From Bacteroides sp. (GTDB lineage: Bacteria; Bacteroidota; Bacteroidia; Bacteroidales; Bacteroidaceae), in NCBI GenBank assembly GCA_020861095.1, contig JAJBTC010000057.1:1-64000 (forward strand): a DNA stretch of 64,000 nt, given 5' to 3'. The notes beneath the pieces were generated by a model, which searched no databases, was not told the DNA's origin, and saw only the letters and a program-made list of their open reading frames with translations. The number at the start of each line of letters is the position of its first letter. Position 1 is the stretch's first letter. Both the position numbers and the translations under genes were made by a program. Below are positions 46,609 to 59,487 of this stretch, in pieces.

Positions 46609-47691
46609 ATGAAACCGATATTTTTCAATCTATCTTTAAGTGGGCTGATGCTCTTACTGAGCATGCCACTTGCCTCCCAGACCGTGCCCACGGTAGACGG
46701 AGCCGTGATATTGCACAACCTCGCTTTCGACCAGACAGCCCACCGGCTGACCCTGAGTTTCAAGGCAGAGGTGATAGAGAAAGCCATGAACTACCGCCAG
46801 AGCTGGACCATCATACCCGAACTGCTCTCGGCAGACGGTGAAAAGAGCCGGATCTATCCGACGATCCTGATCAACGGTACACAGAAAGACCGCCACTACA
46901 AACGTAAAATGAGGTATAAAAACAGAGATCTTCTGGCCAACCTTCCGCTCTTCCGGGTGAAAGTGCCACAGGACACCACACAGCTGATCCTCTACAGTGC
47001 AAACATACCTTATGAAGCCTGGATGGAGGATGCTACGCTCACGCTGCATCAGGTACTTACCTCGTCCCGGGAGAAAAAACAGCTCTTTACCACAAATCAT
47101 ATCGCGCGGGTGTCCCCGGAAAAAGTCATAGAAGAGGTTACGGAACCAGTTCCCATCCCTATACCGACACTGCCAATAGCAGAACCTGTCATCTATACTG
47201 CCGAAGGTACCGCTTATATCCAGTTCCCCATCAATGAGTCTGTTATCCGTGCCGATTTCAGAGACAACCGTGCCGAACTGGAAAAGATAGAGAACGATAT
47301 CCGGGAGATACTCACAGACCATACCTATACCCTGATAGGTATCTACCTCACCGGATACGCTTCCCCCGAAGGACGGTACGCATTCAATGAATACCTCTCC
47401 CAGGCACGCACTCAGGCCCTGAAAGACCACATTGTGCGGAAATACGGGATCTCTGCCGAGGAGATCCGGGTCACCAGCATAGCGGAAGACTGGACGCGCC
47501 TGCGCGAGATGATCGTCGAAAGCGATCTGGCAGATAAAACTCAGATCATCCACATCATAGACTCTTCTGACACCCCGGATGCCAGAGAGAAACGTCTGCA
47601 AGCCCTGGGTGCTACCTGGCGCATCCTGCTCAACGACTACTTCCCGCCATTGAGAAGAGTTGACTACCAGTTACTTTACCAGAAACGTTAA
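46609..47691 (+). CDS. DUF3868/OmpA-like outer membrane protein (fimbrial cluster)
   Basis: OmpA-like ELEKIENDIREILTD..IYLTGYASPEGRYAFNEYLSQARTQALKDHIVRKYGI; follows DUF3575. Confidence 0.85.
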   Translation: MKPIFFNLSLSGLMLLLSMPLASQTVPTVDGAVILHNLAFDQTAHRLTLSFKAEVIEKAMNYRQSWTIIPELLSADGEKSRIYPTILINGTQKDRHYKRKMRYKNRDLLANLPLFRVKVPQDTTQLILYSANIPYEAWMEDATLTLHQVLTSSREKKQLFTTNHIARVSPEKVIEEVTEPVPIPIPTLPIAEPVIYTAEGTAYIQFPINESVIRADFRDNRAELEKIENDIREILTDHTYTLIGIYLTGYASPEGRYAFNEYLSQARTQALKDHIVRKYGISAEEIRVTSIAEDWTRLREMIVESDLADKTQIIHIIDSSDTPDAREKRLQALGATWRILLNDYFPPLRRVDYQLLYQKR

Positions 47692-48005
47692 CCCTCAAAC
47701 ACAAACCACCATGTACAGAAACAAAGACCCCGACCCGTGATACGGTAAAAAGAGGATCTGTTTTTCAGGAGACAGACAGGGCCGGCCCCTTTCTTACCAG
47801 ATCCTGCTATTTTTACTTAAACCAATTGCTAACTTAAAAACCTGATGCATTTCTTTCAATTGTGTGTTGTATATAGTTGATTCATCACCTGCCTCGGGAA
47901 GGCAGACGGGGCTGGCCCTACTTTTCATACCACATACAACCCGGAGAACACAAAACATGAACCCATATATCCTCAAAAATAATCTATTTTCTTTTAATCA
48001 TTCTA

Positions 48006-49391
48006 ATGGAAGATCTTATGAAAAAATTTCTAACCTTATCAGTATATTTACTGATAGCTTGCGCGATGGTTACATCGTGCAACGATGACAAAACGGATGC
48101 ACCCATCCCACCACAAGGCGAAGGTAATGTACAGATCAAAGTATCTGATGCCAATGCCCGTACCCGCGCATACGACGGGTTTGAACAAGCGGAAGCCGGT
48201 GAAGCAGAACTCGCCGACCACCTGGCCGTGTTTGTTTACGATCAGAACGGAAGTCTGGACTATCAGAATCTTAATCTGCCGGTGAATGCCCAGGGAGTAA
48301 CCGATCTCTTCAAGGTATCTGAAGGCATGAAGTATTTCTACGTCTTTTCCAACGGTGATGTCTCCACTCTCCCGTCAGCAGCAGGATTCGGAGATCTGGA
48401 GTCTGAGGTACTACGCGTTACCTTCCAGGGCAACAGACCCAAAGAGATCGCGACCCATGGAGCCATGACCATTGGTACCTTGTGGAGGATCGGGGATGTC
48501 AACCACCCACACAGAAATCTCTTTGATGTGCAGCCCAACAAATACGGAGGGGATCCCAACAAGGTTGCTCTCCGGATAGGACGTACCGCAGCAAAAATAC
48601 GGCTGATCGAGATCAACAAAGAGCAGGTAGCCAATGCCAGCCCTCTCAAAGGAATATTTGATAACGTCAATGCCATTTACCGGCTGCGCAGTGTGCCGGA
48701 TAAATATTTCCGTGTAGGACAACTGGATCCATCCGGCGATTATCCTCCGACAACCGGACTGCGCTACATCAGTGCCGTACATGAGATCGGTCCGGGTTCA
48801 TTGGCCTTCCCCAGTGATACATACATGGATTATTTCTGGGATGAAACCAAAAAGCCATCTGCTACCGACCATTATTACGCGGTAGAGAACACGACTAAAT
48901 CCATGGAAATTGAAGATCCGCTGGTACCGGGACAACATCTCTACTATGGCAATACAACCTATGTACAATTCAGGATAGCCTATACCCCTGATGCCAGTGA
49001 GATCTACACCCCTACCGTTCCTCCGGTACTTTCTACGACGGGTATTCCCGCGGATGGTACCTTCTATTCGGCCAGATATAACGGTCAGGTGATGATCTTT
49101 GACTCGGAACCACCTACTACCGGAAATGATTTTGTTGATCCGAAAGTATATACCGGAGGTATTATGTATTATAAATTCCCGGTACGTGATCCGAATGAGA
49201 TCGGAACCGAACGCCAATGCTGTGTAATCCGTAATCACTACTATGGAATTAAGGTAAATAATATATTCAACCTGGGTGAACCGACCGATGAAGTGGACCC
49301 TGAAATCCCGATTGACGATACGGATCCGGATGTAGAGATCACTGTAGAAGTACTTGACTGGTTCAAAGTTGAACAGGGAGTAGATCTATGA
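48006..49391 (+). CDS. Mfa1-family major fimbrial subunit
   Basis: Lipoprotein signal, NVQIKVSDANARTRAYDG, C-terminal DVEITVEVLDWFKVEQGVDL. Confidence 0.88.
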   Translation: MEDLMKKFLTLSVYLLIACAMVTSCNDDKTDAPIPPQGEGNVQIKVSDANARTRAYDGFEQAEAGEAELADHLAVFVYDQNGSLDYQNLNLPVNAQGVTDLFKVSEGMKYFYVFSNGDVSTLPSAAGFGDLESEVLRVTFQGNRPKEIATHGAMTIGTLWRIGDVNHPHRNLFDVQPNKYGGDPNKVALRIGRTAAKIRLIEINKEQVANASPLKGIFDNVNAIYRLRSVPDKYFRVGQLDPSGDYPPTTGLRYISAVHEIGPGSLAFPSDTYMDYFWDETKKPSATDHYYAVENTTKSMEIEDPLVPGQHLYYGNTTYVQFRIAYTPDASEIYTPTVPPVLSTTGIPADGTFYSARYNGQVMIFDSEPPTTGNDFVDPKVYTGGIMYYKFPVRDPNEIGTERQCCVIRNHYYGIKVNNIFNLGEPTDEVDPEIPIDDTDPDVEITVEVLDWFKVEQGVDL

Positions 49392-49472
49392 TGAGAGAAA
49401 ACAATACTTTTTGAAGGAGATATACAAACAGATACCTGGCACTTCGGTGTCAGGTATCAAACATTCGCCATC

Positions 49473-50419
49473 ATGAAAATAAATCCATACAAACGACTGA
49501 CCGGTGTCGTCTGCCTGACCGCTTTCCTGTCAGGATGTATAAAAGAGGACTGGGACGATTGCTATGAAGTATATCTGGCTTTTGAGTGTATCAACCCGGA
49601 CTATACCTTTCCGGAAACTGTCCGGGAACTGGAGTTACTTTTCTACCATCCGGCAGGCGATCTGGCCTATGATCTGTCCTATACGCGTAGTGTACTCTCA
49701 GCCAGTGACTGGAAAGTCAACCTCACCGGCATTCTTTCAGAACCGGGACAGTACAGTGTAGTAGCCCTGGTCAACTACCATACACAGCCCCCTCTCACCC
49801 TTACAGGTAAAGAGAACAAAGATAAATTCCTGGCTGAGATCAGGTATGACGCGGACCGGTGGGTAAACTACACCGTCATGGATTCGTATCATGGCATTTA
49901 CAAGCTTGATTTCACAGAGAATGGGGAAGAAGCGGTTATCCATACGGTACCCTTATCCAAAAATACAAACACCATCAGGCTGACCATAGAATTTGAAGAC
50001 CCGGAACAGCCTGAGCACCTGACTTCTTACCGGAGTTATATCCAGGGAGAGAATGCCCGATACAACTGGAACTATACCATACCGGCCCACGAACCGGTTA
50101 ATTACAAACCTTACGAAAGCAGTTGGGGGGACGGACAAGGAGTTATATGTGATTACCTGAAAACCATGAGGCTTCACGCAGATGGAAACCTGCAGCTGGT
50201 CATGGATTTCGGAGAGCAGGGCATTCCCGGTGCTCAGGTGATTGATATCCCCGAAAAGCTAGCGCTGGTGGAAAAAACGGAACCTACCTCTATGATACCA
50301 ACGAGAAACTGGAATATTACGACTATTTCGAATTCACAGTAAGGATCAACAGTGACTTCATAATCGTCGGACTGATCATTGATGGCTGGTTTCTGGTAAC
50401 CGGGAAAGAAGATATATAG
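49473..50419 (+). CDS. FimB/Mfa2-family anchor subunit; 3' end restored by one frameshift
   Basis: LSGCIKEDWDDC N-terminus; adding 1 A at A6 tract 50272..50277 extends the frame to ...NGTYLYDTNEKLEYYDYFEFTVRINSDFIIVGLIIDGWFLVTGKEDI. Confidence 0.8.
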
Positions 50420-50441
50420 GATCTGATAAAATACAGGCGTT

Positions 50442-53400
50442 ATGAAAGCAACTCACATATTCACTGGCATATTCTTTTTCTGTATGCTATTTATTACGTC
50501 CTGCACACGCGATGAATTGGATCAGCCGCAAAAACCGCAGGCACATCAGGTCACTTTCTCGTTGCAGATGCCACGGTCTTATGCAACCGCCGCCGCAACC
50601 GGGCTCACCGAAGAGCAGGAAAGAATGATTAGTGACCTCACCATCCTTCTTTTTACGGACACCTCTTCCGGCGATATGCTCTGTGAGTACATGCTGGAAA
50701 ACCTTACCCCAACGCCTGTGGGAACCAGTAATAGGATTTATACCGTAACCGCTCCTCTCCCGGTCGGGAACTATCGTATGATGCTATTAGCCAACGTACC
50801 TGCCGGCAGCTTATCCCCATCCACCACAGTAGGCGGATTATTATCCAGCCTTGAAAAATCTATCAGGTATCAGATGCCCTCCAAATGGGATATCAGCACC
50901 CACACCGGCTTTCCCATGTGGGGAATGTCTGCCGGAAACATCATCATCACCGGACCCTATACCCATCCCGACCCCATCCTGATGCTGCGCATGCTATCGC
51001 GCATCAACCTCTCCGTAGACGACATCAAGATCAGCACCATCCGCCTGCACAACCCCAGCAGCCGGGGACTCGTCATACCCGATGAAGCACACCTCGACCG
51101 AACCACCACACCCGGCTACATACGTGTCACCGCCCCCACACTGCCCCTCAACAGTGCCGGCAACCCCGATCCCGGCCTGCTCAGTACCCCGTGGGAATAC
51201 ACCGCAACAGAAATTGAAGAAGGCAATTATTGCCTCAACACTATCTACGCACTCGAAGGATTCGACCCACAAGGACGTAACGACAATGAATACGCATGGC
51301 TGGAAGTCCTCTGTTCCTATAAAGGCGGTCCCGAAGAAGCACACCGCATCGACTTTGTCCGTACCCTCGCCGACGGCACCCGCGCGCCCATCGGACTCCT
51401 GCGCAACCACTCCTACGAAATCCGCATCCTATCCATGAGCGGCGATGCCCACCTCGAATTCGAAGTAGTAGACTGGAACGATTCCGACATGAGCGACATC
51501 ATCTTCGAAGGCAAATACTACCTCAAAGTAAACCAAAGCAAATTTGAGCTCGACAGGCAACCCCATGACGCCAACGGTTTCAGCAACAAACTCACCATCG
51601 AAACCAACTACGAAGACGGCTGGGTAATCGACCGCATCACCGAACCCGGAATCAACGGCATACCCCTCGACATGGACAACGGCTGGATCCGGATAGACCC
51701 CACCGAACGCTCCGGGCCCAAAGACCAGACAACCATCTCCATCCTACTGGATGAAAACAACACCGGTGCATCCCGCAGTGCAGAGATACACCTGCGGGTT
51801 GGACGGCTCATAGACTTTATCGTCACCGTCACCCAACAAATGGAACGGAAAGTAGAATTATACATCGAAGACCTCGACGGCAATCCCCTCGAAGAACTCA
51901 TATTCTATGACTTCTACGGCAACGACCAACCCTACGAACAAAAAGCCTTCCGCGTACGCTGGGCACCCTACGGAACCGACGATCAGGGAGTACCTTTCAC
52001 CTGCCAGGTGCGTACCACTCTGGTGGGTGATGACTACTTCGACTACAAAGCCGGAACCGAACGTATTACCACCGGTACACTCACCGATGCCACCGGCAGG
52101 AAAGAATACATCATCGAACCGGAACCCTTCACCGAAGAGGAAGTGAGCGAACTATTGGGTAATCCCTTCCTGCAACACGCCAGCTGGGTCACCTTCACCG
52201 TTACCGACCCCGCCGATGCCTCCAAGACCGTGAGTAAAACCATCTTCCTCAACCATCAACACATAGCCATCATCTCCCGGAATTTCAGACGGCTCTCCTA
52301 TTTAGACAGAACCTACACATTCGATGTGCTCGCCAATACCCCTTTCATCCTGGAGCGTGTAGACAACAAAGAAGATGCGTTTGCCTCCCATACCCCACAA
52401 GGATTCACCGGAGGAAATAACATCGTGACCGGCACCCGGCTCACCTACACCACCCAACAGGCCACTCCCGGAACCTATATGGACGGTGTGGGACGTGCCG
52501 GACGGAAAGCCACCTTCTACCTGCGTGACCAGCGTGGGCTTATCAGGCAACCCGTTCCCTTCACGGTCTCCGCCATTACGGACGACCCCAACACCTATAT
52601 CGTAAACCCACCCGCGTCCGGGATCCATACCTTACACATCCCTATCCGCAAACTCTTCTGGATACGCGAACGCGAAGCCGGAGACACCACCATAGACGAT
52701 GTGATCCGGAACAACCTCCCGCTGGAACCCGCAACATTAAGCGCGGAATGTTACCATCCCACAGACCTCGCCAACCCGCTGCAGAACTATCAGGTACACC
52801 TGTCCATCGACAGAGAACCCGGTGGAGCCAATGCCCTCGAAGATGTGTTAAAGGTAGAAATCCCGATTCCTGCCGGTGGACTGACCGGTAATATCATAGT
52901 AGGTGTCAAACGCCCGGGCGCCTCTACATGGCTCTGGACATGGCATATCTGGATCACCGACTTCAATCCCGACCTGAAAACCTCCGACCGGCTCGAAACA
53001 GAAGATGCTTACTTTATGAAACGCAACCTCGGAGCCCTGACAGACGCCGCACTGCTCAACCCCACCACCACCGGATTCTACTACCAGTGGGGGCGTAAAG
53101 ACCCGTTGCACCCGGACCATATCCCCAACAACAGGCAAGCGGTACCACCGGGCACCATCAGCAACCTGTTGAACTCCATCGACCATCCCGCCGCCTTCTA
53201 TACAAGTACATCCGGCCTGGGAGACTGGTATACCAGTATGAACCGGGAACCTTACCAGAATAACTTCCTCTGGAATGATTATGAAGACCATAAAACTCCC
53301 TACGATCCCTGTCCGGCCGGTTGGAGAGTCCCCTTTTTTATCAGAATAGTAAAAATCAGGGTACCTCCCATTCCTTATGGCGACAAACAGCCTATATATC

Positions 53401-53698
53401 AATTGTCAGAGATCCGGGTACCAATCAGCTTCTGGGATTTCGCCGTAAAAGGAGAACGGACAACTCGCCTTCACCCGACTTTATGTTTACCCCTGCAGGC
53501 GGTTATTATGAATATAACGGAGTAAGGTACCAATATGGTAGTACGGTTGAAGGATCTACCCTCTTTTACAACGCCAATGTATCTCCCAATAATACAACGA
53601 TGGGGTTGACTGGCGGAAACAACGAATATGGCGGCTTTGATGAAAATGACACGTACCGTGCTGCGGCAGTTCCGGTACGTTGCATCAAACGCAAATGA
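50442..53698 (+). CDS. DUF4906-like large fimbrial protein with FISUMP-like C-terminus; frameshifted near 53330
   Basis: 1027 aa ORF ends abnormally after YDPCPAGWRVP; conserved tail PDFMFTPAGGYYEYNGVRYQYG...AAAVPVRCIKRK is in another frame. Confidence 0.75.
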
Positions 53699-53722
53699 TA
53701 ACCATGAAAATAACAGAAAATC

Positions 53723-56700
53723 ATGAAAACAAATAACTGTATATACTATGCAATCGGGGTCGTTATCACCCTCTTGCAACTGTCCCTGACAGCCTGTACC
53801 GACTCCTTTGGCGAGTGGAAACCCATAGAAAAGAAAAACGGCACCCTGACGCTGGCACTCGAACTCCCCCAGTCAAAAACCGTAGAACTCGCTACCCGCG
53901 CTATGCAGGAAGAGCAGGAACGCGACATACAGGAAATCAGCCTGTTGCTGTTTACCACCTTCCCAGGCAATACCGAGCAATTGCACAGCACCGTCACCCT
54001 CTCCGGAACGGCACTCCTGCGCAATTCGTCAAACAACCGCCTCTATACCACCACCGCTACCCTCGAACCGGGTACCTACAGCACCATCATCGCACTCGCC
54101 AACAGTGCCGGTACACTGCTGGCACAAAGCTCCCTGATGGTCAAAGGCACTGCCCGCAGCCAGATTGAAAAAGAGTTGCTATTGAGCCTGCCCGACAACG
54201 CCCGCTGGGAAGCAGCCCAGCCCAATCCCCGGCGATTCCCGATGTGGGGACAGATAGAAGGAAGAACTACAGGCATCGTAATCAGCAGCAACACCCCTGC
54301 CAACCACCACATCAAACTCTTCCGCATGCTTGCCTCCATCGACATCATCATTGAGCAGGAAGACGATCAGGGGCAACCCCTTCCCGCTTTTGATCTGACA
54401 CAGGTATACCTCTGCCATTTCTACCGCAATGGCCGGATGATCCCCCTGAGCAATCCTACCCATTACGACGGCAACAAATTATTGGATATTTCCCTGCCCG
54501 ACACCACCGACCGGCTCCTTTATACAGACCCGTTGGAATATAGCGGTAACCTTGCCGACCCCACTTCAGCCCCCGACATCATCATCCGCCGTGAAATATA
54601 TACCTTCGAACAACTCCGGAGCGACGGAGAAGAAGAAAGCAAAAGACCCTTTCTCATCATAGAAGGAGAATACGAAGATACCGGATATCCCTCTTTCTAC
54701 CGGATCGATTTCGTAGAGCGGCTCCACGAAGACCCGGCCAATCCCCTGCCGGCAGAAAATAACTTCCTGCCCCTGATACGCAATCACACCTACAACATCG
54801 TAGTCAAAGAGATCCTCGGTCCCGGATACCGCTCCTTTGATGATGCCGCCCACTGCAAACCCTTCAACACCGTCAGCAACATCTTCCGTTTCGATGACAG
54901 CGATTCCGAAGCCGTACAGTTTGACGGTAAATACTTCCTCTCCGTCAGCCACGATTCAATCAGCTACGACAAAGAACCGGGTACAGAATCCCTTTTGATA
55001 AAGACCGACAGCCCCCTGGGATGGAAAATAGGCGACATTGCCCACAGTGGCGGCGACGGCTCCACCGGATGGCTCCACATGGATAAAACCAACGGCGCAC
55101 GGGATGTACCCGGCCATGTGAATGTGACCGCCGATGCTTACAACCCAGCCGCCACCAACCCCACAGCCCGGGAAGCCACCTTCACCGTCACCTGCGGACG
55201 CATGGAACACACCATACAGGTGACCCAGTCCTACCTTACCGGTATCTCCCTGGAGATAGTAAACAGTGCCGAAGAGCCGCTGACCGAAATCTGGTTCCGC
55301 AGCAATCCACGCGAAAACCACCTGCCACCCGACGAAACGTTCACCGTCAGATGGAGCGGACCCGACGGATGCCACCTCGAGGTCATCATGCTCGGCGACC
55401 GGATGTTTCCCTTCGAGACCTCCGGCCCAAACGCCATTTTTGAAGGCCGTACACTCGGAACCGGTGAGGAAAACCATACCTTCACCATCCGACCCACTGC
55501 CTTTACCCCGGAAGATACAGACCCCGAAGAGGGCAGACCCTTCCTGCAGGATGGTGCTACCGTCACCTTCAGTGTCAGTAACGGGCAGGAAACCATTAAA
55601 AAAACATCTACATCCGCCATCAGTGCATCTCCATCGTCTTCCGGGAACTGGAAGGATTTACCTATATGGGCGATACCGATGCCTTTAAAGTCTATTCCAA
55701 TACCTCATGGCGGCTCAAGGAAGTCCATACCGAACTCAACGGAATGTTCCTGACCGGGCAGGGTGCAGATTTCGGAACGATGGTAGGTACCTCCGGTATC
55801 TACAATGCAACCGAAGGAGTGGAATTCACCTACAGGATAACACACGACGCTGCCACCTCCGGTATCTACGCCTTAGGCAAAGCAGGACGCAAAATGTACC
55901 TTACCTTTGAAGACAACGAAGGAATCATTTCCGACCAGACCATCAGCATCATAGCCGCTACTCCAGATGCCAACTGCTACATGGTGCCCGCAGGCAGTAG
56001 CCTGCAAATCCCCCTGCGCAAACTATTCTGGATATGGGAAAAAGAACTCGGTGAAGAACTTGATCCGAAAACCGCGGGAATACTCAACCATACGCCCCGG
56101 ATCATCTGGCAAACCGGCAACGGATTGATCCGGACTGCCACCGTAAACGGAAACTCCGGCGACTACCGCGACTATACCCTCGACATCACCACATCAGCAG
56201 ACATCCCGGAAGGAAACGCCGTGGTTGCCATCCTCAGCAACGACGGTCGTATCCGCTGGAGCTACCACTTCTGGGTAACCTCTTACAATCCCGACAACGG
56301 CGGCCCGGTATTTCCCCTATCGCCCAACCACCTGTTTATGGACAGGAACATCGGCTCAAACGGCGACCACACCACCCTCAACCCCGAAGGAGTAGGAATG
56401 TATTACCAATGGGGACGCAAAGATCCGTTTCCCGGTCCCTCTTTTTTTTGATACAAGTTGGTCTATTGACCTGACAAACACGAATAACCAACGACAGGTA
56501 ATAGATGCTTTCAACCAACCCGTGTTCATAAAATTCGAGCATGTGACTACCTTGCGCAATCTGGAGAATAGTATCCACCATCCCACTGTTTTTTATAAAG
56601 CCGATGAATGGGAGGTCAGCCTTATGCAGGACTGGTATACCCACTCCGATTCAGAAATGAAATACCAGAATGACTATTTATGGAACGATAAAAAAACAGA

Positions 56701-57059
56701 AAACCGCATACGATCCCTGTCCGAAAGGATGGAGAGTACCGGAAACATCAGAAGTACTTTTGTTGAATGATCTTGTAAAGAATGGAACAGTGACCCCTTC
56801 TTCAGATGGTACTACCAAATGGAGTTACTCTCACCAACAAGGTCAGGTTTGGGAAATACCGCTACAAGGAAACATAGAGGATGGGACATTAAAATTTGCC
56901 ACCTACTTTGGAAATTTATGGTGCAGACAAACGGAAAAATCTAACGCGCGGGATATATCCTTTGATCCAAACTCACCGGAAGTACATGCAGGCTCAAATT
57001 TCCGGAAAATCGGAACATCCGTCCGCTGCATCAAAGATACCTATCCATGGTATCCCTGA
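53723..57059 (+). pseudogene. Second DUF4906-like fimbrial protein, split by three homopolymer frameshifts
   Basis: ORFs 53723..55753, 55666..56451, 56522..56770, 56670..57059 are collinear pieces of one paralog of the upstream gene. Confidence 0.75.
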
Positions 57060-57359
57060 ACCAACAGCAGGAAATAAATATAGATTGCATAAGTTATTTA
57101 GTAGGTATGACAAGTTTCAGAAGATCAGCAGGATGCACCCCTCGCGTTGCCCGTCTGCTTATGTCATGTAGAATAGAAGGGCATTACGTAAACGAGATAA
57201 GAAAAAGAATAGGGGCAAGCCCTCTTTCAGGAATTATTTTTAGAGAAGACATCCGGTTTTAAGCATTGAAATTCTTTTTTTATTAAAAATAAACTAACTT
57301 TATTCCGGCTAACATACACAACATTTTAGTTTTATTCTAGCCTTAATAAAAAACCTGCT

Positions 57360-58343
57360 ATGGAATATAAGGAAATAGTACAGAGTTTAAAGTCGTCCCT
57401 TGTCCTCAGGTACGGTGACAAAAAGACCTATCAGAAAAAAGTTGCCGATGTACTGGGCCTGACCATTCCTACCATCCGCCGGAGACTGTCGGGTAAGAAT
57501 CCTTTTACTTTGCAAGAGATCTCTGTGATCAGTGAAGAACTGGATATTCCGGTAGATGAGATCTTCTACAGTTGCAGGCGCACTACGAAACAGCCGCTGG
57601 AGTTTGTCCAGTATGATTTTACCTTCTATGACTCCGCAAGTTATGAGGTCTTTGACCAGATGGCCAGGATGTTCTCCTTTGCCGCACAGTCCGACAATTC
57701 CAGACTTTATATTACTTCCAATACATTTCCGGATGTATTGAATCCGACATTTGAATGGTTGACCCGGTTTGCGGGATTGCAATGGCTTTTTTTCACCAAA
57801 GGATCCGGAGCGCTGAAACCCCTTTCAGAGATAGAACTGGCCCCACAGTTGCAACAACGGCTGGACGGCTATCTTCTGGCAGTACGTTCCATTAAAAAGT
57901 CGGTCTGTCTGGTAAGTACGAAGATAGTGGAAAATTACCTGACCGACATCAGGCAGTTTTATATATTGGGGTATTTAAGCAACGAGGAAGTCCTGCATCT
58001 GGTGTCGGATATAGAAGGAGTCCTGAAGTTATTTGATAAGGTATGTACCGACGGATATCTGGAAAATGGAAAAGAGATGGAGATCTATTGTACCGATTCG
58101 TTCTTTTCCAGCGATATGTATATTGTAGAGAGTGATCGTCTGAATTTCGGAATGCTCCGGCCTAATCCCTTTAACCCGGTCCTTACGAAAAGTAAGGATG
58201 TATGTCAGACCATGGCCCGGTGGTTTAAAATGTGGAAACGCCCCTCTACACTCATCAGTCAGAGTGGCACACACATCAGGCGGCAGTTCATGGAAACGCA
58301 ATACCAGGCGCTTTATACATGTAAGGATTACATTGGAATCTAA
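57360..58343 (+). CDS. HTH transcriptional regulator
   Basis: KKVADVLGLTIPTIRRRLSGKNPFTLQEISVISEELDIPVDEIF. Confidence 0.78.
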   Translation: MEYKEIVQSLKSSLVLRYGDKKTYQKKVADVLGLTIPTIRRRLSGKNPFTLQEISVISEELDIPVDEIFYSCRRTTKQPLEFVQYDFTFYDSASYEVFDQMARMFSFAAQSDNSRLYITSNTFPDVLNPTFEWLTRFAGLQWLFFTKGSGALKPLSEIELAPQLQQRLDGYLLAVRSIKKSVCLVSTKIVENYLTDIRQFYILGYLSNEEVLHLVSDIEGVLKLFDKVCTDGYLENGKEMEIYCTDSFFSSDMYIVESDRLNFGMLRPNPFNPVLTKSKDVCQTMARWFKMWKRPSTLISQSGTHIRRQFMETQYQALYTCKDYIGI

Positions 58344-58378
58344 ATGTTAACCTTACGGATCTTTAAATAGCAGGAGGT

Positions 58379-59365
58379 ATGGATTATAAGTTACTGGTAA
58401 GCAGACTCAAAAATAAACTGCGGGAAAAATATCCCGGCGAAAAGAACCATGCCCGGTTGCTGTCGGAGATATTAGGCATACGGGAAAATTCCGTGTACCG
58501 GAAATTAAACGGTGACAGACAGTTTTCGTTGGAGGATCTGGCTACCCTGTGCCGTACACTTTCTGTTTCCATAGAGAGTTTACTCGAAGAGAAGTCCGAT
58601 GTATACAGTCACCCGATGGAGCTTGTCCTGACAAAGAATATGCCTGCCGAACAACGACGGATGTATATGGAAGAGACCACCCGTACTGTTTTTGAGCAGG
58701 CCGCCCAGGCGGGTTATTCGCAATTTATGGGAGTCTGTAAAAACATTCCTATCATCAGTTACTGTCACTTTGGCTGGCTCATGAAGTTTGCCCGGATGAA
58801 ATGGTTCTATTTCAATAATTGTCTCGGGGAGATTGTTCCGCTGGCTGAGATGGATTGCCCCGATGCGTATGTACGCATAAAAGAGATATATATGAAGACG
58901 TTTGTCTCGTTCAGGAAACTGGTTTTTATCGTAGATGGAGACATGATACGGAATTTTATCGTGGATATAGGCTTTTTCAGAAAGATCGGTTACCTCACGG
59001 CAGACGATGTGTACCTGTTGCTGGATGACCTGGAGAGATTGCTGACCACGATAGAGGAGATCTGCCGGGAAGGATATACGCAAAATCCCGAACAGGAGAT
59101 CGCTGTTTTTTATTCGGATATTTCCCTGTACAATGATATGTATCTCATAGAGAGCACAACAGTGAACCAGGGTATTTTCTTTGCACAGGGTTTTATTCCG
59201 ATCCTGCATAAAGACGTGCATACATTTAAGGTACTCCGGGAGTGGGTAAGTTCCTGCGTACGCTCTTCCAATCCGATCTGTGGAGTAGCGGATCTGGACC
59301 GGAAGGCCTTTTTTGAGAAGCAGTACCGACTGGTAGAGGAAGGCAGGAAGAGTGTTTCTGCTTAG
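58379..59365 (+). CDS. HTH transcriptional regulator, tandem paralog
   Basis: ARLLSEILGIRENSVYRKLNGDRQFSLEDLATLCRTLSVSIESLL; same layout. Confidence 0.78.
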   Translation: MDYKLLVSRLKNKLREKYPGEKNHARLLSEILGIRENSVYRKLNGDRQFSLEDLATLCRTLSVSIESLLEEKSDVYSHPMELVLTKNMPAEQRRMYMEETTRTVFEQAAQAGYSQFMGVCKNIPIISYCHFGWLMKFARMKWFYFNNCLGEIVPLAEMDCPDAYVRIKEIYMKTFVSFRKLVFIVDGDMIRNFIVDIGFFRKIGYLTADDVYLLLDDLERLLTTIEEICREGYTQNPEQEIAVFYSDISLYNDMYLIESTTVNQGIFFAQGFIPILHKDVHTFKVLREWVSSCVRSSNPICGVADLDRKAFFEKQYRLVEEGRKSVSA

Positions 59366-59487
59366 ATAGTTCCGTTCTCCTGCACAGGCACATATAAACG
59401 AAAACATTCAAAGTATATCCTTTCCATTTACTACATTTGCAGATAAGAAGATCCTTCTTTCTACACATTACATCAGAATAGATCCAT

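Noticed and set aside
46654-47601. 315-aa minus-strand ORF opposite the DUF3868-like gene
   Set aside because: Shadow ORF; the plus frame has OmpA-like motifs
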